This document shows, one piece after another, positions 12,849 through 22,376 of a stretch of 64,000 nt of DNA. The position numbers were made by a program, and so were the translations under genes. Below the pieces are notes generated by a model. That model saw nothing but the letters and a program-made list of their open reading frames with translations, was not told the origin of the DNA and did not search any database. Position 1 is the stretch's first letter. Each line of letters starts with the position of its first letter. Source of the DNA: Asterella californica (lineage: Eukaryota; Streptophyta; Marchantiopsida; Marchantiales; Aytoniaceae); NCBI GenBank assembly GCA_036924285.1, contig JAYKYS010000014.1, forward strand, positions 8,246,001 to 8,310,000. Reading direction: 5' to 3'.

Positions 12849-13330
12849 GGGGCCTAGCTTGATTTTACCTTCTTTTGAATCGCATAATTTCTTCCCTGGA
12901 TGTCCAAACGAAGTAAACAAGATGCCCATGGAAAGCTGACAACGAGCTCTACCCATCCATGTGATGAAAGTGAAGATCGGAAGTTGCACCAAAAGCCCGT
13001 AAGCTGGAGCCTAGCTTGTTTTCTCCATCTTTCGAGTCTTGTAACTTTTCCACTAGGCGTCCAAACGAAGTAGATGAAGTGCCTATGGAAAGCTGACAAG
13101 GAGCTCTATCCACAAGTGCGATAAAAACGAAGATCCGAAGTGGTGCCAAAAACCCATAAGCTGGGGCTTAGCTTATTTTCTTCATCTTTCGAGTCTTGTA
13201 ACTTTTCCACTAGGCGTCCAAACGAAGTAGACAAAGTGCATATGGAAAGCTGACAAGGAGCTCTACCCATCTATGCGATGAAAATGGAGATCTGAGATTG
13301 TGCCAAAAACCCATAAGCTGGGGCCTAGCT
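12849..13330. repeat. 157-bp tandem repeat, three units plus a partial fourth
   Basis: Units start GG(A/G)GC(C/T)TAGCTT at 12,849, 13,006, 13,163 and 13,320, giving a period of exactly 157 bases three times. Each unit contains GTCCAAACGAAGTA and GAAAGCTGACAA. The short minus-strand frames here resemble one another only because of the repeat and are not taken as genes. Confidence 0.9.
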
Positions 13331-14054
13331 TGTCTTCTCATGAGTGTCTTTGGAGCGACCAGCATCGAAGTTTGAATTTCATGTAGGAGCCGGTCCACGA
13401 CACGACATCCACCCCCTCCAGACCTATGCATCCTCCGGTATGCACCAGAGATACCAACCAAGGAGTGGACCGGCACTCAACCATCTTATCATCCTCCCTC
13501 CCATCTCAGTCAACCTCATCCTCATGGTTGCAACCTGATCGTCATCTTGAAGTTGCTACCCTGCCATGATCCTCCCTAGATCCATGCTCATTGACTTTCT
13601 CCTCAAACCTCTCATCCAATCACCCCCTCTAAATCTACACATCTTTCAATATGCGAAGACATAGAATAAATAACCCATCATACCATAGAAATGTCTTCCA
13701 TGCGCCCTGTAGAACTTCACCGTCGAGGTTTGTGAACCTAAGTGTCGTAGTAGACATCCCCCATCCTGCCAATCATCATCCGTATCTTGACTATAACCCT
13801 CAACCTCAAGTCTGTACATGTCATTGTACGTAATCCTCTTTTGTTTTTTGTTTTCCTGAAAAAAAAAGAACCACACTGATGCAACCAAAAGCTTCAACTG
13901 CAACCATCATTGTCTCGCTGTAGAATAGTATCTTCCTCAACCATCATCCTCCCTGATATCTTCTTCTGAAAATCCTCACGACCTCCCAAACATCACTCTC
14001 TCAACACAAATCATCTTCAACAATGGCTTCTCCCCTGTAAGCCATCCTTACCCA

Positions 14055-15658
14055 TCATCCTATACCCGTAACCTGGAAAACATCCATCCATTCTCCTTCG
14101 TCCTCAGCATGTCTGTCCTTGATGATGCCAATGTTGGCATCATGGACTTCTCCTGTAGCTGCACCCAAGACCTCCCGTGAAATGAACCCAACCTTTGCAT
14201 CTTGAATGCACTCCTCCCAACCTCCCTTCACATCCATCATTGCATCAATATCTGGTTGTTGTATGTCTGCAACCAGATCAACCATGTCCACTGTCTGCAC
14301 CCCAACCATCTTCTCTGGTTGTGAAGGATCGTCCTCCATTGCCTGTATAGGAAGAATAGTTTCATGTTGAACCTTATCTTCCGCAGCTTGCTTCCTTGAA
14401 GAAGTCTCTTCTTGTCCCTTCTTCTCACTCTGCACCGTGGATGCAGTAGCCAACTTGAGCTCGATTAGATCTTCGTGCTCACTCAAACCATCTCTATGGA
14501 GATCATGCTCAATCTCCTCCACCCTAGCACCATAACTTGTAGCTTCGGTAGCTACAACTGCATGTGTCGCAAGGTAATCATCCACAAACTTCTTCATCCC
14601 TCCTTTACCAACGTTGGCTTGAAGGAGAGTACTCGAACTTCTGAATGCAACCTTTCCATCCTCCCAAGAAATAACCTCACGTTGCAAAGACTCTGCAAAG
14701 TCGATGCAATCGTCCCGTTGATGGTCAATATCATCACACCACATGTAGTGATGTACCCAAGCTGGTTTGGGTACAAGCTCCATCTTGGTCGACGATCCCT
14801 TATCCTCCAACCTAGTAACCTTAGCTTGCAGATCTTGCATCTTTTGCTGTAGGTCCTCGATGGTTGGATCCTTCTCCTCTACAACCACAACTAGGGGTTG
14901 AACCTCAGATACTACCTGAACTGGTGTGGTAGTCAACGCTGCAGGTGTCAACCTTGTAACTCTTTCCCTTGTTTGTCTCCGGACAAGAAGCTCAATCGCT
15001 TCATGCACAACCTCCCAATTTCTTGTTAACCCTTCTTCTTCATCCCCATCCTCCAGAAGTAGCTCCAACCGCTCTTGCCATGGTTCATCAGCAGCTTGAA
15101 GAAACAACTCTGTCTTGTAAGTCTCCAAGGCTAGCTTGTCCACCCGAGATAGTTGAGAGAATTGTCTCTCAAACTCCTCTAACAGCTCTGTAGGCTGCAA
15201 ACCCTTGCTGGATCGGTTGACCCATTCCAAAAACGATATGAGTTTTCCAAGAAATACTCCTCCATCAACGCATGTGAAAATGTATCCCAGTTCCTCCCAA
15301 AACGTTTTGTTAGACCCTTCACATGCTCCCTTATCTCAGGCACCACAGCGAGTTCGAACGTCTCGATCATCTCCTTCTCTGGTACCTGATCCAAATCCAT
15401 CTCTGTCTTGTAACATCTCAAGTATTTTGAGATGTCTCTCCCATCAAAAAGATCAAACTTGTCGATCACCCTTCCAAGGGCCTTTTTCCCCAAAGCCTCC
15501 TTTTGTTGGTTCCGTTGCTCTTGTCGCATAAACAAAGTGAAGGCTTGAAACAATCGTGCAGTTGCTGCATCCAACTGCATCCCTGATATACCCTCCGATC
15601 CGTCCATCCCGTCCATAGTCATGGCTCGTCCCATCCTCCCATCCTCCCATGATCCCAA
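14055..15658 (-). pseudogene. Retrotransposon gag-like polyprotein with one frameshift
   Basis: The minus strand reads about 530 residues in two frames. 15,658-15,240 carries the N-terminal half (FDGRDISKYLRCY, ending in EEYFLENSYR), and 15,230-14,055 continues from EWVNRSSKGL. The gag-like helical domain is followed by a coiled coil, then a degraded zinc knuckle (YMWCDDIDHQRDDC) in which the first Cys is Tyr. An acidic C-terminal tail ends at a stop at 14,055. No protease or RT follows in the same strand direction, so this is a gag-only remnant between LTR-like repeats. A single change near 15,235 separates the frames. Confidence 0.7.
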
Positions 15659-15844
15659 TCGTCTACAAATCCATCACCCCAGGTCCACAACATCCTCCCG
15701 AACAACCGTATTCATCTTCATCCTCGTTCATGATTGTTGATCTCCTCTGTCCAGTTCAAACACAAAATCTCCACCCTAGACCTTCACATCGAGTTCACCA
15801 CTTATGTCGCGTCGGACGTTTTGCGTGAAAGATGTCCAAGAAAA

Positions 15845-16035
15845 CGCAAGGTTCCTGACTGTGGAGATATTGTGTGTTGAAACACAGACAAGACAGACCA
15901 GAGCAGTCTGTAACCTGCTTCAAAAGCCCCTGAAAACAACCCTTGAATCGCAACCCCGACCCAAAACCACCGAAACGTAGCTCAAAGCAAGAGAAACTTC
16001 TCTTTGCTAACAACAGAGCCACAGCAGTATCACGC
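15845..16035. repeat. Right copy of LTR-like direct repeat
   Basis: It matches 11,425-11,710 apart from a missing central segment and scattered substitutions. For a gag read on the minus strand this is the upstream LTR. No convincing primer binding site was found between it and the gag start at 15,658. Confidence 0.6.
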
Positions 16036-17301
16036 TGTCGGAGTGTAATCTGTCTACCTAAGAAAGCGCCGGGCTTCTGGCTGTGGTTGTTCACTCAAGA
16101 GGTTGGCTTTCAGGTCACAATAGGGCTATAAACACTCACACAGATGTGTAAGATCTAGTAATATACCCAGAAGGCGAAATTCAGGTCTAGCTGGCAGTAA
16201 TAGGATTCGGCGGTGAACTTTGACACTCACGGAGAGGAAAACTATGAAGGTTTAGACCTCTAAACTTCCCCTACATGCAAATGAGGTACTACTGAACTCA
16301 CAGACGAAATTTCAGCCTGAGATCAAATTCTGACACGGAGATATGAACAGAAAAGTTTTGAGCAAGAAAACTACGGCAATTTCTGGTACCTAGCTGGCTA
16401 TTTCAACCTATAACAGGAGTTTGGCTCGATCAATTTCAAAGTTTCTTACAGGATTTGCAGTCTACAGGGTGCTGAACATCCCTGTGAAGTTGGGACTCCT
16501 GAATGTACACAGAACTGTAGATCTCCTCCTCTGAAGTCGCTGCTCTAGATTAAGAGCTTTTCAGACCCCCTCAGCTTCAGCGGCCGCCCTGAATTACTCA
16601 GTTGCTCAATCGATATGAAACTTTTTGTGAAATCGTAGCCCTGCTGGCGGAGAACACAATCTCTAAGTTTTGAAGCAATTTCCTCAAATCTGCTGCGAAT
16701 GACACTGAAAACCCTAAATCCAACCAAAATGATTCAATTCTAGCACAATCCGAACTTCAATTGCTCATAACTCCATCTTTATTGACTCAAATCGATCAAA
16801 ATTTTCACTGGAAGTGCTTGGCATGACGAGCCCTCTCTCCCTGTGCTCTCAGATTTCGAAGATCCCTCACCAAATGCTCGAACTCTCCTTTAGAGCTCTC
16901 TTTCTAAATTTAGAGTTAAACTAAAGACAAAAACAGACCAATGGGAGTTCATAGCTCCACTTGGTTGTCCTTTAGTACCCTAAACCACGTGGCAACTTAG
17001 TTTTACTCATAGGCTACCACGTCAAGCCCCCTAGAGTGCCAACGTAAAACTTAAACTACCTAAAATGACACGCTGCCCCGAAAAATAACTTAAATCAGCT
17101 AGAAAGCGTGCATGGGCGACACGCAAATACAACCCATGAGCTTAAGCCCTATCACATGGTAATCAACCTACTAAGACTCAAAATAGTGTTAACACCGTAT
17201 GCAAAGGTGTCAAACATATACATAAACGACTAGAAGTAATAAGAGCTAACTTCTAGAACTACTAAACCAAAGCGTCGGAGTAGAAATATAACATGTAGCC
17301 G
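16036..17301. other. No gene seen; LTR-like DNA
   Basis: Moderately AT-rich sequence with stops in all frames and phrases like those at 9.6-10.5 kb ('caaatcgatcaaa', 'aaaacagaccaatgggag'). I read it as decayed LTR or untranslated sequence. Confidence 0.35.
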
Positions 17302-17735
17302 CCAAGTAGCGCGACAACGAGGTACGACTTCAGCGGGACAGGAACCTGGGTGTCGTCGCGGAGATGACGCAGGAGATCGAGGATCTGAAGCGACGCACCG
17401 TCAAGGCCGAGGAACTGAGTGCTCAACTTCGGAGTAGGGTCGAGCCGGTGCTGAAGAACTACTTCGCCGTTGAGCTGGACACCGAAGAAGTGGGATTTCT
17501 TCGCCAGGTTAGAGAGGAGTTCTTAGCTGTAGATGCGGAGGGTACTTCAGCTAGGAACCGGGTAGCTAGGTTAGGACAGCGAGTAGTTAGAGAGCTTAGG
17601 GAGGTTAGAGCAACTGTAGAGTTCTCAGTTTGTGAGATAGGTAGAGAGTTAGCGGTAGAAAGCGGTGTCGTTCCTGGTGTCGTTTCGGACATAGGACCTT
17701 CATTCGACGGTCCAGAAGTACGCCCGACTTCTTAG
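17302..17735 (+). pseudogene. Coiled-coil ORF fragment, unknown, probably retroelement-derived
   Basis: After an upstream stop the frame reads through an ATG at 17,364 and stops at 17,735. It is dominated by charged heptads (EIEDLKRRTVKAEEL, then Arg/Glu/Val-rich helices) and ends with a short acidic tail. Codons upstream of the ATG in the same frame also look coding (RDRNLGVVAE), so the ATG may be internal. The character resembles the coiled-coil part of the 2.5-4.5 kb ORF, but no direct alignment was made. No other domain is visible. Confidence 0.4.
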
Positions 17736-18521
17736 GAAGAAGATCCGTCATCTTCGGGGAAATCTGTATTTAAGCGTTGTGTTGTTTGTATTCAGGACCT
17801 CTATGTGTTTTATCATTTTTGAGTTTTTTATTTCCTGAGTTTACGAAGCCATTGAGTGTTTTGTCTTCTGCGAAGGATTTACCTACGAAGTATCGTAGTT
17901 TGCTGTGGTAGGAATTAGTCTGGGTGCCGAAGAATTTGCTGTTGACATTTGAAATCAGAGTAGAACGTTTACGGCGAAGACTGAGAATAGACCAGCATCT
18001 GCGGAGTTAGTTTCCTACGAAGACGTTCTTGGGCGAAGTTGAATTCGGAAGAAGTTGTTCTTTGGTGGAACACTTAGGAAGGAGTTCAGTCTGGTACTTC
18101 GGCGGAAGAAGAGTCTTCTTCGCCAAAGTTTTCCGAGAGCAGTAGTAGTGAAGTAACTTAGTGTGAAGATACTTAGCGTTTATGGTGTTAGAGGCTACTT
18201 AGTAGCACTTCAGCAGTACTTCCTCGTGTGACATTTTCGTCTGTGGCTTTGTTTCTCTGTTGTTCATCTATTTCTTGAGGTCCCTGACCTGTTCAGTACA
18301 TGTTATGTTTGTTTGTCAGGATTATCAACTCTGTCTTGTTGGATAGATCTGAGTTTGATCTCTACCGGGACTGATTTCTGCCCGTGAGAATAAAAGACAA
18401 CTATAAAGAATCACCTTTGTCACGTGTTTACTACTTTTGGATGATCTTTACTTGCATCTCTGTGGGTTCGATCCTTAAATTACTACTTTCGAGCATCTTT
18501 TGGTTTTCTTGTGTGTTACAC
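17736..18521. other. No gene seen; GAAG- and T-rich spacer
   Basis: Rich in 'gaagttg', 'cttcggcgaag' and T-runs, with no domain. It may be the 3' untranslated or LTR part of the element containing the coiled-coil fragment just upstream. Confidence 0.3.
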
Positions 18522-18816
18522 TTCAAAATGAGAGCAAATAAGCACGTAAACCTTATCGCAGTTGGAAGATTTCATAACCTTTCACTTCCAGAACGTGCTG
18601 AGTGTGAAGACCAGCACGTCCAACCTGTGTTTGATCCAAACATCATTCATGAGATATCTCTACTGACATATTGATCACTTTTAGGAGAACAAGATCATAA
18701 TACCCTACCACACTGAATAATATTCAGTGCAATAGGGAGCGTTCTTTGAGTTCGCTTGATGGATGTCATTATTTGCAAAGCAAAAGATGAAGAAGTAGTA
18801 TCACAATGCAGGTCTC
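18522..18816 (+). repeat. Left arm of ~295-bp inverted repeat with short conserved ORF
   Basis: This segment is the reverse complement of 36,906-37,205 with few differences. Both arms encode the same ~48-residue peptide (MRANKHVN, FHNLSLPE, EDQHVQPVFD), on the plus strand here and the minus strand in the other arm. Both end with an in-frame stop. The peptide is not recognised; preserved reading in both arms suggests it came from an exon. Confidence 0.75.
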
Positions 18817-19606
18817 AGCAAGAGAGAGCATCATAGCAATTTTACATGGGAGCCCAGAGAGCTAGATGAACTCCAGCTGCGTAGAAAGCAAACAAACATA
18901 TTTTCTTCCTAAGCCAGTGTTGAAGTGCACACGATAGGAAGTGCGGATAAACGATCTTTCCGTCTCAAAGTATATTCACTGAAGCACCAGAGCAAGATGC
19001 TTCCAGTATCATTTGCGTTCCGGGTAAGCGAGCAGAAAGCACGTACACTAGAACTACACCAAGCAGGATAGACTGGAGAATGAGATCTTAAATTCGGATG
19101 ATATGTCCATAAGGTAACCTCGTCTAGCGGTTCCACTATCGCTCCAGTCCGCTCGCTGGCCGTTTCAAGATCTGTAAAACTTGAATAATCCGCGGATGCT
19201 TTAGCCCTCCAGTAACGGTTCTGCAGTTTTGAACTTTGCAGCCTCGTGTTTGTTAATCCGTTATACAAGAGTCCGTTAGATCGGAAGGTAGAAAGAACAC
19301 TACAAATTGCTCTGTCGATTAGAGAGTTTTACGTTCTTTTGAGCTTTAGTATCTTTAAGGAGAAAGAAGCGTTGATAGCGATTGAGTGAGAGAGTGATGA
19401 ACATCCAAGTGAAGTTACGGTATTAGTTCGAGGACTTGACTACCCTGTAACGATTTGTAGACGGTGAACTCAGTATTTAGTTTTAGCGGTGCTGTTTTAT
19501 GACAGTCTGAGAGAGTAAGGGAGTTCGAGGTCCGAAGGTCTCGACCAGCGGGGGAAGATTGTGAGCAGCAAATAAGAGAGATCCACGATTTGCAGACGGA
19601 GAGAAG
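18817..19606. other. Unique spacer upstream of duplication copy A
   Basis: This stretch has no counterpart at copy B. A minus-strand frame at 18,909-19,268 is open but carries no known domain. The sequence ends at the duplication boundary at 19,608. Confidence 0.35.
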
Positions 19607-20317
19607 ATGGCACACATTGACACGGAGAAGCATGTTGCGACTGGAGACAAAGTCGAAGTCGGGAACATCATGGATGGGATAGTCTTTTGGAGATTAGTTC
19701 ATTTTTGTGCACTTTATGAGCATTGCATCAAAGAGGAAGTACAAAGCAAGGTGCAAGTCAAAGGAAAGAAACAAGATTTTAGTCGTAAACAGACTCGCGT
19801 GCACGAAACGAAGGAGAGGAATGAGGATGAAATCCAGAAAGGAGAACTCAGCAAGGATCAGGATATTGAGACAAATCGAGACCAGTGCAAGTTGTTGGCA
19901 TCAGAAGAGATGAATGAAGCGACAGGTCGAGGAAAGATGTTTACTGCAGAAAGAGGACAGCAACTAGATAACTGCAACATAGACAAAGTTTTAGTTCAGT
20001 GCTACAACATGATCCACCAGGTGGAAAAGAAAGAGTTGCTGACAGACGCAGAAGAAATACAAACGCAAAAGAGTAGCAAGTTAGAAAAGAACTTACCGAT
20101 AAGAGAAAAATCGCTGAGCACAGATGACAAGAGATGCACACGGAGCACTGGTGACAAGCGTGCAGTTGTTAGTCCCAAGCAGAAACAGCAGATGGTAAAC
20201 AACCATCATCCGGAATGGATGGATAGGATCAAGATTTCTGATAGAGAAGCAAAAATACGAAAAAAATCATCTTTTAAGTTCAACAGATGTTCCACGGAAT
20301 ATCAAACTCTCTCCTAG
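19607..20317 (+). CDS. Lys/Glu-rich hypothetical protein, 236 aa
   Basis: The frame opens at an ATG spanning the left duplication boundary. It has a short hydrophobic stretch (FWRLVHFCALYEHC) near residues 28-42 and then a long highly charged, low-hydrophobicity region with basic clusters. No domain is recognised. The copy-B equivalent (37,369-37,821) lacks this ATG, having GTG there, and is cut by a 17-bp deletion near 37,808 that brings a TAG into frame. The ATG exists only because of the sequence joined at the boundary, so this may be a fragment of an exon rather than a complete gene. Confidence 0.35.
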   Translation: MAHIDTEKHVATGDKVEVGNIMDGIVFWRLVHFCALYEHCIKEEVQSKVQVKGKKQDFSRKQTRVHETKERNEDEIQKGELSKDQDIETNRDQCKLLASEEMNEATGRGKMFTAERGQQLDNCNIDKVLVQCYNMIHQVEKKELLTDAEEIQTQKSSKLEKNLPIREKSLSTDDKRCTRSTGDKRAVVSPKQKQQMVNNHHPEWMDRIKISDREAKIRKKSSFKFNRCSTEYQTLS

Positions 20318-20779
20318 AGAAATATCTAAGAGTTTACGGATGGGATGGAGATACTGGAAATAGAAAACATTCGTATTGTGGAGGTCATCAAATATCTTAG
20401 ATCAAAAGTGCATGGATGACTTTGAGGCAGATCAAAAGTGGATCGATCAAAAGTGCATGGATGACCTTCAGGCAGTTGAATTCCAAGCAAGATGCACAGG
20501 TTAGGACAAAGGCAGCCGGGGAGATTTCGGTACATTGCCGACTGCAAAGGCAATATCCGAATGAGCTGGATAAAAGATAAGCTGAAAGTCATTGGTGCAG
20601 GTTTGAAGAGATCATGCATGGATACTTTTAGACCTCCGGTATGTCTAGTGTTCAGTTGTCCAGAGCGTTCGGTTTCGGAGTGACAAGACACAGCAGTGAG
20701 AGCTCACTGCCCCTGAACAATGTAAGGGTGATCGAAATGATCTCCAATTCTCAACGGCTTAGATACTGAGCAATATCTG
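20318..20779 (+). other. Spacer upstream of RSH exon; short duplicated motif
   Basis: Contains repeated 'gatcaaaagtg(c/g)atggatgac' blocks at 20,400-20,470, differently arranged in copy B (38,170-38,240). A plus-strand frame at 20,492-20,683 is kept in both copies (IADCKGNI, SWIKDKLKVIG) with few substitutions. It has no recognised domain but could be a decayed exon. Confidence 0.3.
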
Positions 20780-21683
20780 AGTTCGTAAAAGATTACATCG
20801 CCACGCCCAAGCCAAATGGATATCAAAGTCTACACACGACGGTGATACCATTCGGCTCAAAAACGTACTTTCCTCTGGAGATACAGGTAACTGCACGTTC
20901 TTGAATAATGATTCTGGTTGTGCTTGTTGTTTGGACGTAGAAGTATGTGAGAAGTTCTGGTCTCTACTGTTTGGATATAGTCACCGAGTCCTTGTTTTGA
21001 CCTCTTATTCTCGTTCATTTGAGCATGAAGTATTCGCCGTCACTTATCTTTTGTTTCTTATACTTTTGTAGATAAGAACAGAGGAGATGGATAAGGTCGC
21101 TGACTGGGGCATTGCCGCTCACCTCAGTGGAAAAGGCAACGATAATTGTAACGCAAACTCAAATGGTTCTTATTCTGGAAATGGAGTTCTTGTAACGAAT
21201 GGATCCACTCAACATGGTTGGAATCAGAATCTGAATGATGCAGAAATTGCGCGCAGGGTAAGGGAAGGACGGTTAGGCTGTTGTTCCTCTTTTGCCTTCT
21301 TTGTAAAGCTTGACGAAGTCTGAAACCCGATACATAGGACGATCTCATTGGGCGCTATCGTTGTAAGTACAAGCGGCTTCTTGTTGCAGGTAAGTTGATT
21401 GAAATTCTATACGTGAATGGCAGGAGGAGTTTGTCGGCAACATGACTTCGCGAGAATTTGTCGACACGATCACCGGGGATTTACTCGGCAGTCGTGTCTT
21501 CGTCTTTACATCGAAAGGAGAGGTGAAGCCACGTTTTACTACCTGTGCTTTATTGTGTGAGGTCAGAGGGTGTACGAGAGTCTTGGCGTCTGACTATCCG
21601 TTGGAATGTTTTCCAGGTGAGAACCTTCCTAAGGGTGCCACGGTTGTCACACAGATGTCGGGAATAACATGGTAGCTGCGAAG
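20780..21683 (+). pseudogene. RSH1-like RelA/SpoT homolog fragment (copy A)
   Basis: RSH proteins make and degrade the alarmone (p)ppGpp, in plastids in plants. Exon 1 (about 20,780-20,886) gives DYIATPKPNGYQSLHTTVIP, the synthetase-domain motif. Intron 20,887-21,071 is GT-AG. Exon 2 (21,072-21,257) gives IRTEEMDKVADWGIAAH. Exon 3 (about 21,390-21,683) gives the TGS-domain segments EWQEEFVGNMTSREFVDTI and LPKGATVV. Exon 3 opens with an in-frame TGA (21,400-21,402) where family members have a Trp-Leu-Asn segment. A deletion of about 19 bases near 21,648 removes the conserved residues after GATVV and shifts the frame before HTDVGNNMVAAK. The hydrolase domain and C-terminal regions are absent, so this is a broken gene fragment. 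Confidence 0.88.
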
Positions 21684-21906
21684 GTATGCAGTCGTGCATC
21701 TCGCTTTTGGACGGGAGTAATCAGTAGGGCAGTGAGTCAAGTTTTCTTCCCGAACTTGTTTTGTAAGTTGAACCGAAGTGTGCGACGTTTAAGGGTGTTG
21801 CTGTTGCTGTTCTTGTGAGAGATGAAAGTCGTTCTTGTACGGGAGGACGTTGTCCTCAGCTCTTCCAGGTTACCATACTTAAGAATTTACATGGCTTTAG
21901 TCTTAA

Positions 21907-22376
21907 ACCACAAGTACCGCTATATTAGCGGTGGGGATCCCCACCGCTAATCATTTTAAACCTTCGCTAAGTAAGTTCAGCACGGGCGGGGGCCCCTGAG
22001 AGATTTGCGCAACGCAGTATAGCCTCAAACACTGTGAACTTGGTAGCAAAATGAGCAGAAAAGGAAGAGCTTCAAAATGAGCCCATGATGAGCTCAGGAG
22101 GACTACGGATGACTTCAAAATTATCAAGTGAATCCCGGATCACTGAGAACCACAGAAATAGAATATTCTGAATTTTGAATTTTGAAATGTTCTCTTATCC
22201 AGCATATTTTGTTATTATCACTTACCCTCACGTTACTATGAACCAACTGCTCTTTTGAGACAAGGAGCTCCACAGAGACCTTGGCCTCCCGCACTCTGAC
22301 TGAGAAAAAAAAAAGAGCTACAATGAAAAGAGTCCGCCGTGTGGGAAGTGAAGGCTTTTATACCCGTACTAGTGGT
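21907..22376. mobile_element. 470-bp MITE-like insertion with TTAA target duplication
   Basis: Copy B has the uninterrupted sequence GTCTTAAGATTC (TTAA at 39,675-39,678). Copy A has TTAA (21,903-21,906), then 470 bases, then TTAA (22,377-22,380). The ends are inverted repeats: ACCACAAGTAC at the left and GTACTAGTGGT at the right. A perfect 28-bp palindrome lies at 21,924-21,951. There is no coding capacity, so it is non-autonomous. A TTAA duplication fits piggyBac-type or some Harbinger-like elements; the family is not decided. Confidence 0.85.

Noticed and set aside
12854..13476. Similar minus-strand frames in the 157-bp array
   Set aside because: Similarity follows the DNA repeat, frames differ between units and no domain is present.
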